64,000 nucleotides of DNA from Spirosoma validum (GCF_014699035.1 NZ_JACXAA010000003.1:372001-436000); one strand, 5' to 3'. Positions 54,632 to 63,632 are shown, counted from the stretch's first letter. Translations and numbers: made by a program. Notes: a model not told the origin generated them from the sequence alone.

Positions 54632-54979
54632 ATGAAACGTGTCGCAGCTGCCCAGCTACAACATAACTTTGCTCCTGAGCAGGTTCTCTATTTAACAGGA
54701 GATGTTAATTACTGCTACGTATACCTGGTGAATGGCAATCAGATTTTATCGAGTAGAACGTTAAAATGGTATAGTGACCGTTGGCCTCATTTTATCCGTA
54801 TTCACAAAGGCAGCCTCATTAATCCCCGGTACGTTCACCGCTTTGCGCTGATTTCGCCTATTGCTGCTCATCTGATCATGCGAAATGGGGCTTCCCTGCC
54901 TGTGGGGCGCAGGCGGATCAAAGAAGTTATGGACCAACTGGGTATTCATGGACAGCCGGGGTCCTCTCACTCGTCTTAA
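54632..54979 (+). CDS. LytTR-domain transcriptional regulator, stand-alone (copy 1)
   Basis: A 115-residue protein that is a LytTR DNA-binding domain with no receiver. EQVLYLTGDVNYCYVYLVNG, RTLKWYSDRWPHFIRIHKGS and LINPRYVHRF are the family signatures, and PVGRRRIKEVMDQLG the last helix. Stand-alone LytTR proteins may be controlled by partner membrane proteins or by level alone. It is divergent from the polysaccharide operon and could regulate it. A close paralogue lies 510 bp downstream. Confidence 0.87.
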   Translation: MKRVAAAQLQHNFAPEQVLYLTGDVNYCYVYLVNGNQILSSRTLKWYSDRWPHFIRIHKGSLINPRYVHRFALISPIAAHLIMRNGASLPVGRRRIKEVMDQLGIHGQPGSSHSS

Positions 54980-55488
54980 CAACTCCTTGGTTTATAGAAG
55001 AGTATAGGTTGGTTACAACGGATAGGATATTCTGTACGCTTTGACAAGCAGTAACGAGAGAGCCTGAATTCATGGTTTGGTTCCTGAGCCTTACGTGCCT
55101 CTCAGTCGACTGGGTTATTCGTACAGTTGGTTCGGCCTGATCGTGCCACGTTTACTGATCCAAAATTTGCTTGGGTAAATTGCGGGGAGGGTGCCCTGAC
55201 GACTATAGCAAATTAGCCTATGTAGCTATGCCTATCTCAAAAACTGTTTGATTCTGCCTGTTCCGTAGTATCAGCTTGAACGAGGTCTCTTCCCTAAGTC
55301 GACCGACTTTACACCGCTCAGTAACAAAATTGCATTTACCTACTGTTTCTTCGTTTTATTTGTGTTAATGTATGATTTGGTTTATAATATTGGCAAAAAG
55401 TTAATTAACGGGCTGGGTAACTCTGTTACAAAGAAGGAAGCTGAACGTCTAATAATTGAATACAGAACAGACCCAAGCCCAAATAATC
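54980..55488. other. 509-bp gap between the two LytTR genes
   Basis: No credible gene or RNA was identified here. The right part is AT-rich and likely contains the promoter of the second LytTR gene. It is unusually long for a gap between two small same-strand genes. Confidence 0.5.
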
Positions 55489-55845
55489 ATGAAAAGACTT
55501 CCAGGTAAACGCGGTGAGCATCATTATGACCCGCAGCAAGTACTTTATCTGATTGGTAATATCAATTATAGCTATTTACACATGATACACGGTGAGGTAG
55601 TTATGTCTTGCCGGACACTGAAATGGTTTGCCGATCAATGGCCTCATTTTCTGCGGGTGCATAAAAAAGCATTGATTAATCTGTCGCACATCACCGTGTG
55701 CAAGCCTAGTGGTAATTCTACCGAAACCAATTACATCATCATGGCAGACAATGCTCAATTTGCCATTGCACGCAGGCGAGTTCCCTCGATTCTTGAATTA
55801 CTCGCTCAGCAAAACTTGGTAAGTACGCAAATGAGCACCCAGTAA
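55489..55845 (+). CDS. LytTR-domain transcriptional regulator, stand-alone (copy 2)
   Basis: A 118-residue protein from ATG 55489; an upstream in-frame TTG is rejected because this ATG (MKRLPG) lines up with the MKRVAA start of the first copy. It has the same core: QQVLYLIGNINYSYLHMIHG, RTLKWFADQWPHFLRVHKKA and LINLSHITV, and ARRRVPSILELL at the end. The two copies look about 40 percent identical over the domain, so they are an old duplication. No receiver or membrane domain is present. Confidence 0.85.
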   Translation: MKRLPGKRGEHHYDPQQVLYLIGNINYSYLHMIHGEVVMSCRTLKWFADQWPHFLRVHKKALINLSHITVCKPSGNSTETNYIIMADNAQFAIARRRVPSILELLAQQNLVSTQMSTQ

Positions 55846-55870
55846 AAAGAAGACTTTCGGGCTATAGAGG

Positions 55871-56395
55871 TTAGTGACTTATGGCCGTAGCGTATAGATT
55901 GGCCCTGCTGTACAAAGAAGGCATTTCGCCCAGTTTCTCGATTGTTTTATAGCCTGCTTTCACAAATAAATGGATTAGCGACACGTAACTAAGTGGGTAA
56001 GGAACCCATGGGTTAGGCGTATCTGTGTCATACTCGACGAGCAAAAAGTGGCCTGATTCAGTTAAGTGTCGTTTAGCTTTTTCCAGAAAAGTAAATTTGT
56101 CTTTCACGAAATGCAGCGAATTGGCCATCAGTATGCCATCAAGACTATTGAAAGGCCATTCGTCCTGTACAAAATCCTGGTGTATTTTTTCGATCCTAAC
56201 ATCCTCGTGGTCAGCAATGCTGGCTAATGACGCCTGATTGGTATCAACCGCGTAAAGTATACTATCCGTTGGTAACAGGCTGGCCAAAGCATGAGTGAAC
56301 AAACCACTCCCGCATCCTAGATCAGCCCATTTTACTGGTTTTGTTGGGACGTAGTGAACAGGTGTGATCAATGTAATCGCTTCATGTAGCTGCAT
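55871..56395 (-). CDS. Class I SAM-dependent methyltransferase
   Basis: A 174-residue Rossmann-fold methyltransferase. VKWADLGCGSGLFTHALASL is motif I (SAM binding), ILYAVDTNQASLASIADHED motif II, and LDGILMANSLHFVKDKFTFL followed by LTESGHFLLVEYDTDTPNPW are the later motifs of the UbiE/Methyltransf_11/25 type. It is cytosolic, and the substrate is unknown. It is convergent with the second LytTR gene and 25 bp from its end. Confidence 0.83.
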   Translation of the reverse strand: MQLHEAITLITPVHYVPTKPVKWADLGCGSGLFTHALASLLPTDSILYAVDTNQASLASIADHEDVRIEKIHQDFVQDEWPFNSLDGILMANSLHFVKDKFTFLEKAKRHLTESGHFLLVEYDTDTPNPWVPYPLSYVSLIHLFVKAGYKTIEKLGEMPSLYSRANLYATAISH

Positions 56396-56450
56396 GATGT
56401 TAATAGGTAAATTGAGATTGTCTTAAGCTAATTGATCTCACTGGCACTGA

Positions 56451-56807
56451 TCAATGCTTGGTAAAGGGATATTGCAGATAGATGATGACCAGCGAGAGCA
56501 AAAAGAAAGGCAGTTCAATCAATACGCCTTTAAGGTTTTTATCCTGTAAATGAAAGGCCATGATGAGTAATATTCCAGCCGCAGTCATGAAATTGCCCCA
56601 CACGAATGTTTGCGGAAACAGAACCAGAACGGCTCCTAGCATAGTGAAGATGCCCATAATCATCAGCCCAGTTCTGCCGATGTCCCACTTACTGAACATG
56701 TCCGTCATTTCGGGTTTGCCTGAAAGCATGGCCCACCCTTGTTTCAGCCCCATATAGAGAGCAAATAGAATCAGAACGGCATTGATAATTTTTAGCGCAA
56801 GTGTCAT
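56451..56807 (-). CDS. DoxX-like family membrane protein
   Basis: A 118-residue protein starting at ATG 56807 (MTLALKIINAVLILFALYMG); a longer reading frame upstream starts only at TTG. Four hydrophobic segments and the KQGWAMLSGKPEMTDMFSKW loop followed by GRTGLMIMGIFTMLGAVLVL fit the DoxX/DoxD-like family of small inner-membrane proteins. The function is unknown for most members. It is on the same strand as the methyltransferase, 55 bp apart. Confidence 0.72.
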   Translation of the reverse strand: MTLALKIINAVLILFALYMGLKQGWAMLSGKPEMTDMFSKWDIGRTGLMIMGIFTMLGAVLVLFPQTFVWGNFMTAAGILLIMAFHLQDKNLKGVLIELPFFLLSLVIIYLQYPFTKH

Positions 56808-57232
56808 AGCAGAATGATTGGTTTGGCCAAATAAAGCATTGATTATAAGAAAATTAGTGGAGTGAACAAAGCCAGGCTTGACTGGCAGACTTCGCAAAGT
56901 TGTTTATACAGGGTATAATAGTCTGGCGAGCGACGGAAAATAGACTTTACAGCGGGCCGCATACTACCTGTTGAGTGCCTGTACTACTTTACCACTGCTT
57001 TTAGGGTTCATTGATCTAGTGATCAGGAATTTACGGGGAAGATAGGTATTAATTCCGGAGTTAATTATATACTTATTCTGAGCTAATTTTGTAGGTAAAA
57101 GGTATATGGCTCCTAAAATAACCGCAATTATCCTCGAAAAAAGTCAACATATAGCGTTCAGTACGTTGGGTTATGCAAGGTCAAACTCTATCTTTACACG
57201 CAATTTGATTTTTTAAACCTATACTTAATCGC
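56808..57232. other. 425-bp gap before the pyrophosphatase gene
   Basis: The gap separates the divergent DoxX-like and pyrophosphatase genes. No gene was seen. It contains a candidate promoter at 57166-57196. Confidence 0.55.
57166..57196 (+). promoter_or_regulatory. Putative promoter of the pyrophosphatase gene
   Basis: TTG at 57166-57168 and TATCTTTA at 57189-57196 are 20 bp apart. This fits the Bacteroidota -33/-7 pattern (TTG, about 19-21 bp, TAnnTTTG) with one mismatch in the second box. It would place transcription start about 30 bp before the ATG at 57233. Confidence 0.45.
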
Positions 57233-59914
57233 ATGAATAATAGTCTTTACATCGTCCCTTTTTTAGGGTTGGTGGGCTTGGCGGTGATGTTCGCCAAATT
57301 CGTTTGGGTTTCGCGACAAGATGCTGGCGACGCCCGAATGCAGGAAATTGCCGGATACATTGCCGACGGCGCCATCGCCTTTCTCAAAGCCGAATGGCGC
57401 GTTCTTATTGTTTTCGGAATTATTGTAGCCGCCCTGTTGTCGTTTGCCGGGGCGCAAGTTGAAAATTCATCCTGGGTGATCGGGATCGCGTTTGCTTTCG
57501 GTGCGTTTACGTCTGCGCTGGCGGGATATATCGGCATGAAGATAGCCACCAAAGCCAACGTCCGCACAGCTCAGGCCGCCCGCACGAGCTTAACGCGTGC
57601 CCTGGACGTATCGTTTACGGGTGGATCGGTAATGGGTATCGGTGTGGCCGGTTTGGCCGTGCTCGGACTAAGTGTTCTGTTTATCATTCTTTATAATCTG
57701 TACGTCGGCGAGTCGGGAGATGTGAATGGCCTGCCGATGGAACGGACGCTGGAGGTACTGGCGGGCTTTTCGCTCGGTGCTGAATCCATTGCCCTGTTTG
57801 CCCGTGTAGGGGGAGGTATTTACACCAAAGCTGCCGACGTAGGAGCCGATCTGGTTGGTAAAGTCGAAGCAGGTATTCCAGAAGATGATCCGCGTAACCC
57901 CGCAACGATCGCCGATAACGTAGGCGACAATGTAGGCGACGTAGCGGGTATGGGTGCTGACTTATTTGGTTCGTACGTAGCAACAATCCTGGCGACGATG
58001 GTGCTGGGTCGTGAAATTCGTATTCCTGCCGATGTTAATATTGTTGGTCACGCGCCGATCGTATTGCCGGTATTGATCGCCGGTATGGGCTTAATCTTCT
58101 CTATTCTGGCGTGCTATTTAGTACGTGTTAAAGATGACAATGGCAATGTACAGGGTGCGCTGAACCTCGGCAACTGGGGCTCTATTATCCTGACCGTTAT
58201 TGCGTCATATTTTCTAGTTGGGGCTGTTTTGCCGGACATCACGATGGAAATCCGGGGTGTTGAGTTTACGCGTATGGATGTGTTTTACGCCATCCTGACA
58301 GGATTAATTGTTGGTGCTCTGATGTCCATCATTACGGAATATTATACAGCGATGGGGCGCCGTCCGGTTTTATCCATTATCCGGCAGTCGGCTACTGGCG
58401 CGGCTACAAATATTATTGGTGGCCTGGCGGTTGGTATGGAATCGACGGTACTGCCGATTCTGGTATTAGCGGCTGGTATTTATACCTCCTATCACTTTGC
58501 CGGCCTGTATGGTGTTGCAATCTCGGCGGCAGGTATGATGGCAACTACGGCGATGCAATTGGCTATCGATGCCTTCGGCCCGATTGCCGATAATGCCGGT
58601 GGTATTGCCGAAATGAGCTACCTGCCCGAAGAAGTCCGGGGACGTACCGATATTCTTGATGCGGTTGGTAATACGACTGCGGCAAGTGGTAAAGGATTTG
58701 CGATTGCTTCTGCCGCTTTAACCGCGTTGGCGCTATTTGCCGCGTTTGTGGGTATTTCGGGCATTTCGGCCATCGATATCTACAAAGCCGACGTACTGGC
58801 CGGTTTGTTCGTTGGTGGTATGATTCCGTATATCTTCTCGTCATTAGCCATTGCGGCTGTGGGCCGGGCTGCTATGGCCATGGTGGAGGAAGTACGTCGT
58901 CAGTTCCGGGAGATTCCGGGTATCATGGAAGGAACGGGTAAGCCCGAGTACGAAAAGTGCGTAGCGATTTCAACGCAGGCATCCATCCGTGAAATGGTAT
59001 TACCGGGCGCAATTGCTTTGTCGGTGCCGGTGATCGTGGGTTTCATCTTCGGACCCGAAGTGCTTGGTGGTCTGCTGGCGGGCGTAACGGTGTCGGGCGT
59101 ATTGATGGGTATTTTTATGAACAACGCCGGTGGTGCGTGGGATAATGCCAAAAAATCGTTCGAGAAAGGGGTTGAAATCAACGGGGAGACGTACTATAAA
59201 AAATCAGAGCCGCACAAGGCGTCAGTAACGGGCGATACAGTGGGTGATCCGTTTAAAGATACATCTGGCCCTTCTATGAACATCCTGATCAAGCTGATGT
59301 CGATTGTATCCCTTGTCATTGCGCCATACATCGCCGTTCAGTCGTCTGAAACACCAGGTTATAATCTTGAAGGGAAAGAAGCGGCTGGTACGGAAGTTCC
59401 TCTCGAACAATCGACCGCTGCCGATAATGATAAGGTTAGTACACCAAATGCTAAATTGGGCGAATTCAGTCTTCAGAAACTAACCAGCGGTGTTGAATTG
59501 AATATCCCTGAATTTGGTGTTGAAAACAAACTGTTAGGCTTCATCAAGAGTGACAAACCTGTCGACAAAGAAACCTGGTTCGATTTCGACCGGCTTTTGT
59601 TTCAGACAGGTAGTGCCACCCTTGAGCCGCAATCGCAGGAGCAGTTGAAAAATATTGCGGAGATACTAAAGGCTTATCCAAACGTTAACGTCAAGCTCGG
59701 CGGCTACACTGACAACACAGGTAATGCTGCCAGCAATTTGAAACTCTCGCAGGATCGCGCTAACTCAGTACGTGTTGAACTGGAGAAGATGAATATCGAC
59801 AAAGACCGACTGGAAGCCGAAGGATACGGTCAGGAACATCCGGTTGCCTCGAACGACACCGAAGAAGGACGTGCTCAAAATCGCCGGATTTCAATTCGCG
59901 TGACGAAGAAATAA
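57233..59914 (+). CDS. Membrane-bound ion-pumping pyrophosphatase fused to an OmpA-like domain
   Basis: An 893-residue protein. Residues 1-725 are a membrane pyrophosphatase (about 16 helices) that pumps ions using PPi hydrolysis. The active site [20 protein letters not shown] (202-221) and the NVGDNVGD motif near 229-236 are intact. [11 protein letters not shown] has the Ala of K+-dependent types. The gate region of helix 6 is [13 protein letters not shown] (241-253), with no Glu at either usual position, but E184 lies in helix 5 (LGAESIALF). Residues ~780-893 are an OmpA-type peptidoglycan-binding domain ([41 protein letters not shown]). The linker of ~55 residues is acidic. A typical enzyme ends before this domain. 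Confidence 0.93.
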   Translation: MNNSLYIVPFLGLVGLAVMFAKFVWVSRQDAGDARMQEIAGYIADGAIAFLKAEWRVLIVFGIIVAALLSFAGAQVENSSWVIGIAFAFGAFTSALAGYIGMKIATKANVRTAQAARTSLTRALDVSFTGGSVMGIGVAGLAVLGLSVLFIILYNLYVGESGDVNGLPMERTLEVLAGFSLGAESIALFARVGGGIYTKAADVGADLVGKVEAGIPEDDPRNPATIADNVGDNVGDVAGMGADLFGSYVATILATMVLGREIRIPADVNIVGHAPIVLPVLIAGMGLIFSILACYLVRVKDDNGNVQGALNLGNWGSIILTVIASYFLVGAVLPDITMEIRGVEFTRMDVFYAILTGLIVGALMSIITEYYTAMGRRPVLSIIRQSATGAATNIIGGLAVGMESTVLPILVLAAGIYTSYHFAGLYGVAISAAGMMATTAMQLAIDAFGPIADNAGGIAEMSYLPEEVRGRTDILDAVGNTTAASGKGFAIASAALTALALFAAFVGISGISAIDIYKADVLAGLFVGGMIPYIFSSLAIAAVGRAAMAMVEEVRRQFREIPGIMEGTGKPEYEKCVAISTQASIREMVLPGAIALSVPVIVGFIFGPEVLGGLLAGVTVSGVLMGIFMNNAGGAWDNAKKSFEKGVEINGETYYKKSEPHKASVTGDTVGDPFKDTSGPSMNILIKLMSIVSLVIAPYIAVQSSETPGYNLEGKEAAGTEVPLEQSTAADNDKVSTPNAKLGEFSLQKLTSGVELNIPEFGVENKLLGFIKSDKPVDKETWFDFDRLLFQTGSATLEPQSQEQLKNIAEILKAYPNVNVKLGGYTDNTGNAASNLKLSQDRANSVRVELEKMNIDKDRLEAEGYGQEHPVASNDTEEGRAQNRRISIRVTKK

Positions 59915-59922
59915 TTCCTGAT

Positions 59923-59995
59923 ATATAAAAACGGGCAAGCCGTCGGAAGAAAGATCTACATTATCTTTCTTCCGACGGCTTGCCCGTTTTTATAT
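59923..59995. terminator. Bidirectional terminator with 33-bp perfect stem
   Basis: Bases 59923-59955 are the exact complement of 59963-59995 around the seven-base loop ctacatt. The stem is GC-rich in the middle and ends in A/T runs on both sides, so it can stop transcription from the pyrophosphatase gene and from the convergent adaptor gene. It lies 8 bp after the pyrophosphatase stop and touches the adaptor stop. Confidence 0.9.
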
Positions 59996-59998
59996 CGA

Positions 59999-61249
59999 TT
60001 AATTACCTAATGCATTATAAATCAGCAATTGATTTGTTGTAACAACCCGGTCGCCGGGAGCCAGTCCGCCTGAAAGATAGGTTTTTGGCCCAATGGTCTT
60101 GTAGATATCAACTTCACGGGCAATTGGCTGATTTTGCTTATTGACCGCTACAACAAAATTGCGGTTTTTATCAAACACCACGGCTCCCGCAGGCAACGTA
60201 ACGCGCTTGTCATGACCCGCATACGTAACGTTTACGTTCGCAAACATCTCTGGCTTGAGTCGGTAGTCGGCGTTATTTAACGTAACACGAACTTTCAGCG
60301 TCTTGCTGTCAGGATCTAGCACGTTGAAAATTTTATCGATTCTACCGTGAAAGATTTTGTCTGGGTAGGAGAGGGTCGTGATGGTAGCCGGATCACCTTC
60401 ATGAACATAGGCAAGATCTGACTCGTACACATTCGCCAATACCCATACGTGATCTAAATTTGAGACAGTAAACAGATTTTCTGGATCGTCGGAGCGAAGT
60501 TCCATACCCTGGGAAGCCGTTTTTTCTACGATAAACCCGCTCATAGGCGATTTTACGAGATAAACCGATCCATTCCCACCCACAATCCGACGACGTTCAG
60601 CTACCCGATTCACTTCTCCTCTTGCAGCTTCCAATTGCTCTTTGCTGGCAACTAATTCGCGTTGTGAACTTAAACCAGCTTTGGTCATGTCTTCAGTCAC
60701 CTGCATATTTTTCTGAGCCACCGATAACTGACCTTTTGCTGCAACGGATTGCTGCTCCAGATCGGCCAGATCACCCGAGCGGATGACGGCCAGTATCTGC
60801 CCTTTCTTTACGTAGTCGCCCAAATCGGCTTTAAGCGTCTCGATATGACCACCTACCAACGGGAATACTTTCACGACCTGGTCCTGATTAAAAGCGATCT
60901 TACCCGTCAGATTCAACTCATTTTGCGTTGTTTCTAATTTCGCCGTATCGAATGTAGCAGTTGCCAGCAGATTCGTTTCATGGTTTGCCTTGGCTGATGG
61001 CTTTTCATCAGTTTGAGCCGCACTACCACAGCCAAACAACCCGACTACCAGAAGTAATCCTGCCATAACTGGCAACAGCTGATGACGTAGCGATTTATGT
61101 AATGAGTTTGAATTTCCTTGGAGTGGCTGATTAAAGCGTCCTAATACTATGTTAACTGAGTATTTATTACTAACAAGAGTTGAGTGCTTGTAAGTACTGG
61201 CAAAAGAGCTGACAGACGTGAACCTTTTCATACTTACAAAGGTGAACAT
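59999..61249 (-). CDS. RND-type efflux periplasmic adaptor (HlyD/CusB-like) lipoprotein
   Basis: A 416-residue adaptor. A lipobox lies at VMAGLLLVVGLFGCGSAA, about 75 residues from the first ATG, so the true start may be an internal codon near residue 7 or later. The barrel-sandwich hybrid is marked by KVFPLVGGHIETLKADLGDY and VKKGQILAVIRSGDLADLEQ, and VYLVKSPMSGFIVEKTASQG starts its second half; a hairpin of coiled coil lies between. GVVTTNQ-like residues near the end (LAPGDRVVTTNQLLIYNAL) belong to the membrane-proximal domain. No RND pump or TolC gene is adjacent in the window. Confidence 0.85.
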   Translation of the reverse strand: MFTFVSMKRFTSVSSFASTYKHSTLVSNKYSVNIVLGRFNQPLQGNSNSLHKSLRHQLLPVMAGLLLVVGLFGCGSAAQTDEKPSAKANHETNLLATATFDTAKLETTQNELNLTGKIAFNQDQVVKVFPLVGGHIETLKADLGDYVKKGQILAVIRSGDLADLEQQSVAAKGQLSVAQKNMQVTEDMTKAGLSSQRELVASKEQLEAARGEVNRVAERRRIVGGNGSVYLVKSPMSGFIVEKTASQGMELRSDDPENLFTVSNLDHVWVLANVYESDLAYVHEGDPATITTLSYPDKIFHGRIDKIFNVLDPDSKTLKVRVTLNNADYRLKPEMFANVNVTYAGHDKRVTLPAGAVVFDKNRNFVVAVNKQNQPIAREVDIYKTIGPKTYLSGGLAPGDRVVTTNQLLIYNALGN

Positions 61250-61306
61250 CGTTAATTAAAGGCTTCTTAAACGCGAATTAAAAGGCCATTAAAGCCTACA
61301 ATATCA

Positions 61307-61340
61307 AAGCCCTCGCAAGACGATTGTCCTGCGAGGGCTT
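61307..61340. terminator. Hairpin downstream of a YtxH gene
   Basis: An 11-bp perfect stem (aagccctcgca at 61307-61317 with its complement at 61330-61340) closes a 12-base loop. It lies 53 bp after the stop of the 124-residue YtxH gene on the minus strand. It is a possible terminator of that gene, with a weak T-run. Confidence 0.6.
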
Positions 61341-61392
61341 CTTTTCAAGAACGTTGAGTAAATAAATTGTCAAGTAAACTGGGTGCTTTTAC

Positions 61393-61767
61393 CTAGCTTA
61401 CTTTTAAGGATGATTTTGCATCGTCAACGCCAGTTTTAGCGTCATCAGCTAACTCATCAACTTTGTCATTGTATTGGTCTTTGACAGTATCCTTATTCTT
61501 ATCGACAGCTGCCTGAGCCTGATCTTTATACTGATTATACTGCTCTTTCGCCTTATCTGTATATTGATTTACCTGACTTTTGGCTTGCTCAAAACCTTCT
61601 TTCACCTGAGAAACGCCTTTTTCCCACTGATCTTTCAGATCACCTGAACGTTTATTGGCTTCTTCGGTTAGTTTATCGCGTGTTTCCTTGCCACTACGGG
61701 GAGCTGTTAAAATCCCAATTACAACGCCTGTAATGATACCGGTCAGAAAATCTCGTGTGCTTCTCAT
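61393..61767 (-). CDS. YtxH domain protein (124 residues)
   Basis: MRSTRDFLTGIITGVVIGIL begins with the short membrane helix of the YtxH family followed by TAPRSGKETRDKL, the family motif. The rest is a long, charged, repetitive coiled coil (YTDKAKEQYNQYKDQAQ, DDAKTGVDDAKSS) resembling late-embryogenesis and stress proteins. Members are linked to general stress responses in Gram-positives and Bacteroidota. It lies 51 bp downstream of a shorter YtxH gene on the same strand. Confidence 0.85.
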   Translation of the reverse strand: MRSTRDFLTGIITGVVIGILTAPRSGKETRDKLTEEANKRSGDLKDQWEKGVSQVKEGFEQAKSQVNQYTDKAKEQYNQYKDQAQAAVDKNKDTVKDQYNDKVDELADDAKTGVDDAKSSLKVS

Positions 61768-61818
61768 TAGTTTGCTATTTTAGGTGAGTCTGTTCTTTAC
61801 CACGTAATGACTAAACAA

Positions 61819-62070
61819 TTATTGCTTAGCCTTCTTTTTGGCCTGACTAACTAACTCCTCGGTTTTGCCAGCAGCCGCATCAACGTAGTCGTTGTACTGA
61901 CTTTTGATGCTATCTAGTCCCGATTGAAGTTGATCCTGAAGATCTTTAAAAAACGAATCCGACTCTGACGAAATGCGTTTACGGGTCTTCTGACCGCTCT
62001 CGGGAGCAAGTAGAATGCCTACAACTGCGCCAACTGCTAATCCTACTAAAACTCCTGGTAGTGATTTCAT
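61819..62070 (-). CDS. YtxH domain protein (83 residues)
   Basis: The 83-residue protein begins MKSLPGVLVGLAVGAVVGIL, a single membrane helix, then LAPESGQKTRKRI, the conserved YtxH motif, and a helical tail LQDQLQSGLDSIKSQYNDYV. Upstream is a 457-bp gap. The two YtxH genes and the Lmo0937-like gene upstream form a group of small stress-type membrane proteins on one strand. Confidence 0.85.
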   Translation of the reverse strand: MKSLPGVLVGLAVGAVVGILLAPESGQKTRKRISSESDSFFKDLQDQLQSGLDSIKSQYNDYVDAAAGKTEELVSQAKKKAKQ

Positions 62071-62527
62071 GGTTTCTATTTCTTTTGTGAATGACTTATT
62101 CGACTAATAACGCCAACCTCATAGAAAATACTGTACCATTTCTGTATATTTTGAAGTAAAAAGCTGTATATGAGGTATTTAGTATTAGTACTAAATACGT
62201 TTTATCCGTAGAAAACTGAGGATTTTCTTCTACAGATCGTCCATTTGTGGCACCACATGTACCCAACACGTTAAGCATTCAATCGACCTGTGTCATCAAG
62301 TTTAGAATGATCGATCAACTCCTTAAAAACAGAAGACAACCCCCAGTCTGAGGCTACAAAAAAATCCCCGCGCTCAACTTGGCGCAGGGATTCCGTACCC
62401 ACCGTAACTTGTACTTAACCTAAAATAACGTATCGCGGGTCAAGCCGCACCTTAATTAATTATAAGGAATATTGTGTCTGTTGAGTATGAGGCTATGAAC
62501 GTTTATAACCTGCTGTTCTTCTCCTCC
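62071..62527. other. 457-bp gap between YtxH and the Lmo0937-like gene
   Basis: The gap contains a terminator (62358-62392) for the upstream small gene. A 60-codon frame at 62096-62278 has no recognisable family and is not called. The rest shows no gene. Confidence 0.55.
62358..62392 (-). terminator. Rho-independent terminator of the Lmo0937-like gene
   Basis: On the minus strand, aatccctgcgc (62382-62392) pairs with gcgcggggatt (62363-62373) with one G-U pair, followed by seven T. It lies about 135 bp beyond the stop of the 55-residue membrane protein. Confidence 0.75.
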
Positions 62528-62695
62528 TCACACGCCACGTCCCTGAATTAAACGTAGAATAATCGCAATCACCGCAATAACCAGCAAAATGTGAATCAGG
62601 CTGCTACTACCAATCCCGGTTCCTAAAACACCTAAGAAGCCCAAGAGCCAAATAATGATCAAGATGACTGCAATCGTATAAAGGAGGTTTCCCAT
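62528..62695 (-). CDS. Lmo0937/DUF5670-like small membrane protein (55 residues)
   Basis: The peptide starts at ATG 62695 (MGNLLYTIAVILIIIWLLGF) and ends at the TGA at 62528-62530. It has two hydrophobic helices joined by a GVLGTGIGS turn and ends LRLIQGRGV. This matches the Lmo0937/DUF5670 family of small membrane proteins, usually near stress-response genes and of unknown function. Here it is close to two YtxH genes. A clear terminator follows. Confidence 0.8.
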   Translation of the reverse strand: MGNLLYTIAVILIIIWLLGFLGVLGTGIGSSSLIHILLVIAVIAIILRLIQGRGV

Positions 62696-63167
62696 GACGG
62701 TTTGTGAGTAAATCAGAGTTAGTTATCTCGCAATCGATGATCTAATAAGAAAAATCTGTGCCAATGCCATCATCTATAAACACTTGGGTGACAAACAACA
62801 TACTATACGCTTGGAAATGAGCCTCTAATTTGGCTAAAAACTTTAGTGAGAAGTACTAATTGCCAGCTAATAGACGGGAAGAATAGTGTAGATAAAATTC
62901 TACACTTGTAGAATTAGCGTAGAAAAAAGACGCATAAGTTGAACAATTTATCATCTGTGAATCAGGATAAATTAATACAGTTATAATCGCAAGTGGTTAA
63001 TCTGGCGGAATTTAATACGTATAAACACGCGATTTTCAAACGCCCCGAGAGTTTCGGCACTATATTTTATACAAAAATCAAATGAATGAACACATTAGAA
63101 CTAACTAGTAACCGTGGTGAGAACGACAACAGGGGTTAACGCGGGACAGCAATTCAGACCAGTCGTG
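62696..63167. other. 472-bp gap between the Lmo0937-like gene and the response regulator
   Basis: This gap lies between two divergent genes and should hold both promoters. It contains a palindrome at 62896-62915 and no gene. Confidence 0.55.
62896..62915. promoter_or_regulatory. Candidate regulatory palindrome
   Basis: The sequence aattctac is followed, after four bases, by gtagaatt, an 8-bp inverted repeat. A further gtaga word lies on each side (62887 and 62919), giving spaced copies as in an operator. It is 200 bp before the Lmo0937-like start and 250 bp before the response-regulator start. Confidence 0.4.
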
Positions 63168-63542
63168 ATGAATAAAATAACTCTTGCAAAGCGCGTATTG
63201 ATTATAGATGATGAAGCTGATATTTGTCTGTTGCTGTCAGGATTACTAAGACGATTGGGTTATCAGCCTACCTGCGCCCATTTTATTGAAGAGGGTCGCC
63301 AGTGTTTAAATGCACAGAAATTCGACGCGATTTTTCTGGACCTGAATCTGCCCGATGGATTAGGCTTCGATCTGTTGCCACTGATCAAAGAAGATCAAAA
63401 TGAGGCAAAAATAATTATGATCAGTGCGTTCGACGGGCAGGCTGAACGCAGACGGGCTACGGAGCAGGGAGCTGATTATTTTATTGGAAAACCGTTCACC
63501 CGTCGTTCGGTGGAAACGGCTTTGCAAACCATTCAGGTTTAA
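63168..63542 (+). CDS. Single-domain response regulator
   Basis: The 124-residue receiver domain starts at ATG 63168 (MNKITLAKRVLIIDDEADIC); a GTG 54 bp upstream is also in frame but the family begins here. The acidic pair DDEAD, the phosphorylation site Asp in AIFLDLNLPDGLGFDLL, the Ser in IIMISAFDG and the Lys in YFIGKPFTRRS complete the receiver site. There is no output domain. It precedes another response regulator by 90 bp and both are likely in one signalling pathway. Confidence 0.85.
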   Translation: MNKITLAKRVLIIDDEADICLLLSGLLRRLGYQPTCAHFIEEGRQCLNAQKFDAIFLDLNLPDGLGFDLLPLIKEDQNEAKIIMISAFDGQAERRRATEQGADYFIGKPFTRRSVETALQTIQV

Positions 63543-63632
63543 GTAACTTTGTTTATACAGCCAACGATAGAACCATCCATTAGTATGCTACGTTTGTTAG
63601 AATGGGCTGTCTGAACATGCGTATTCCTCTTC

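Noticed and set aside
54980..55488. Possible small RNA or riboswitch between the LytTR genes
   Set aside because: No convincing conserved fold or terminator could be seen by eye.
62096..62278. 60-codon open frame on the minus strand between the YtxH and Lmo0937-like genes
   Set aside because: It has an ATG but no recognisable family, no hydrophobic or repeated pattern, and the region is AT-rich, so chance is likely.
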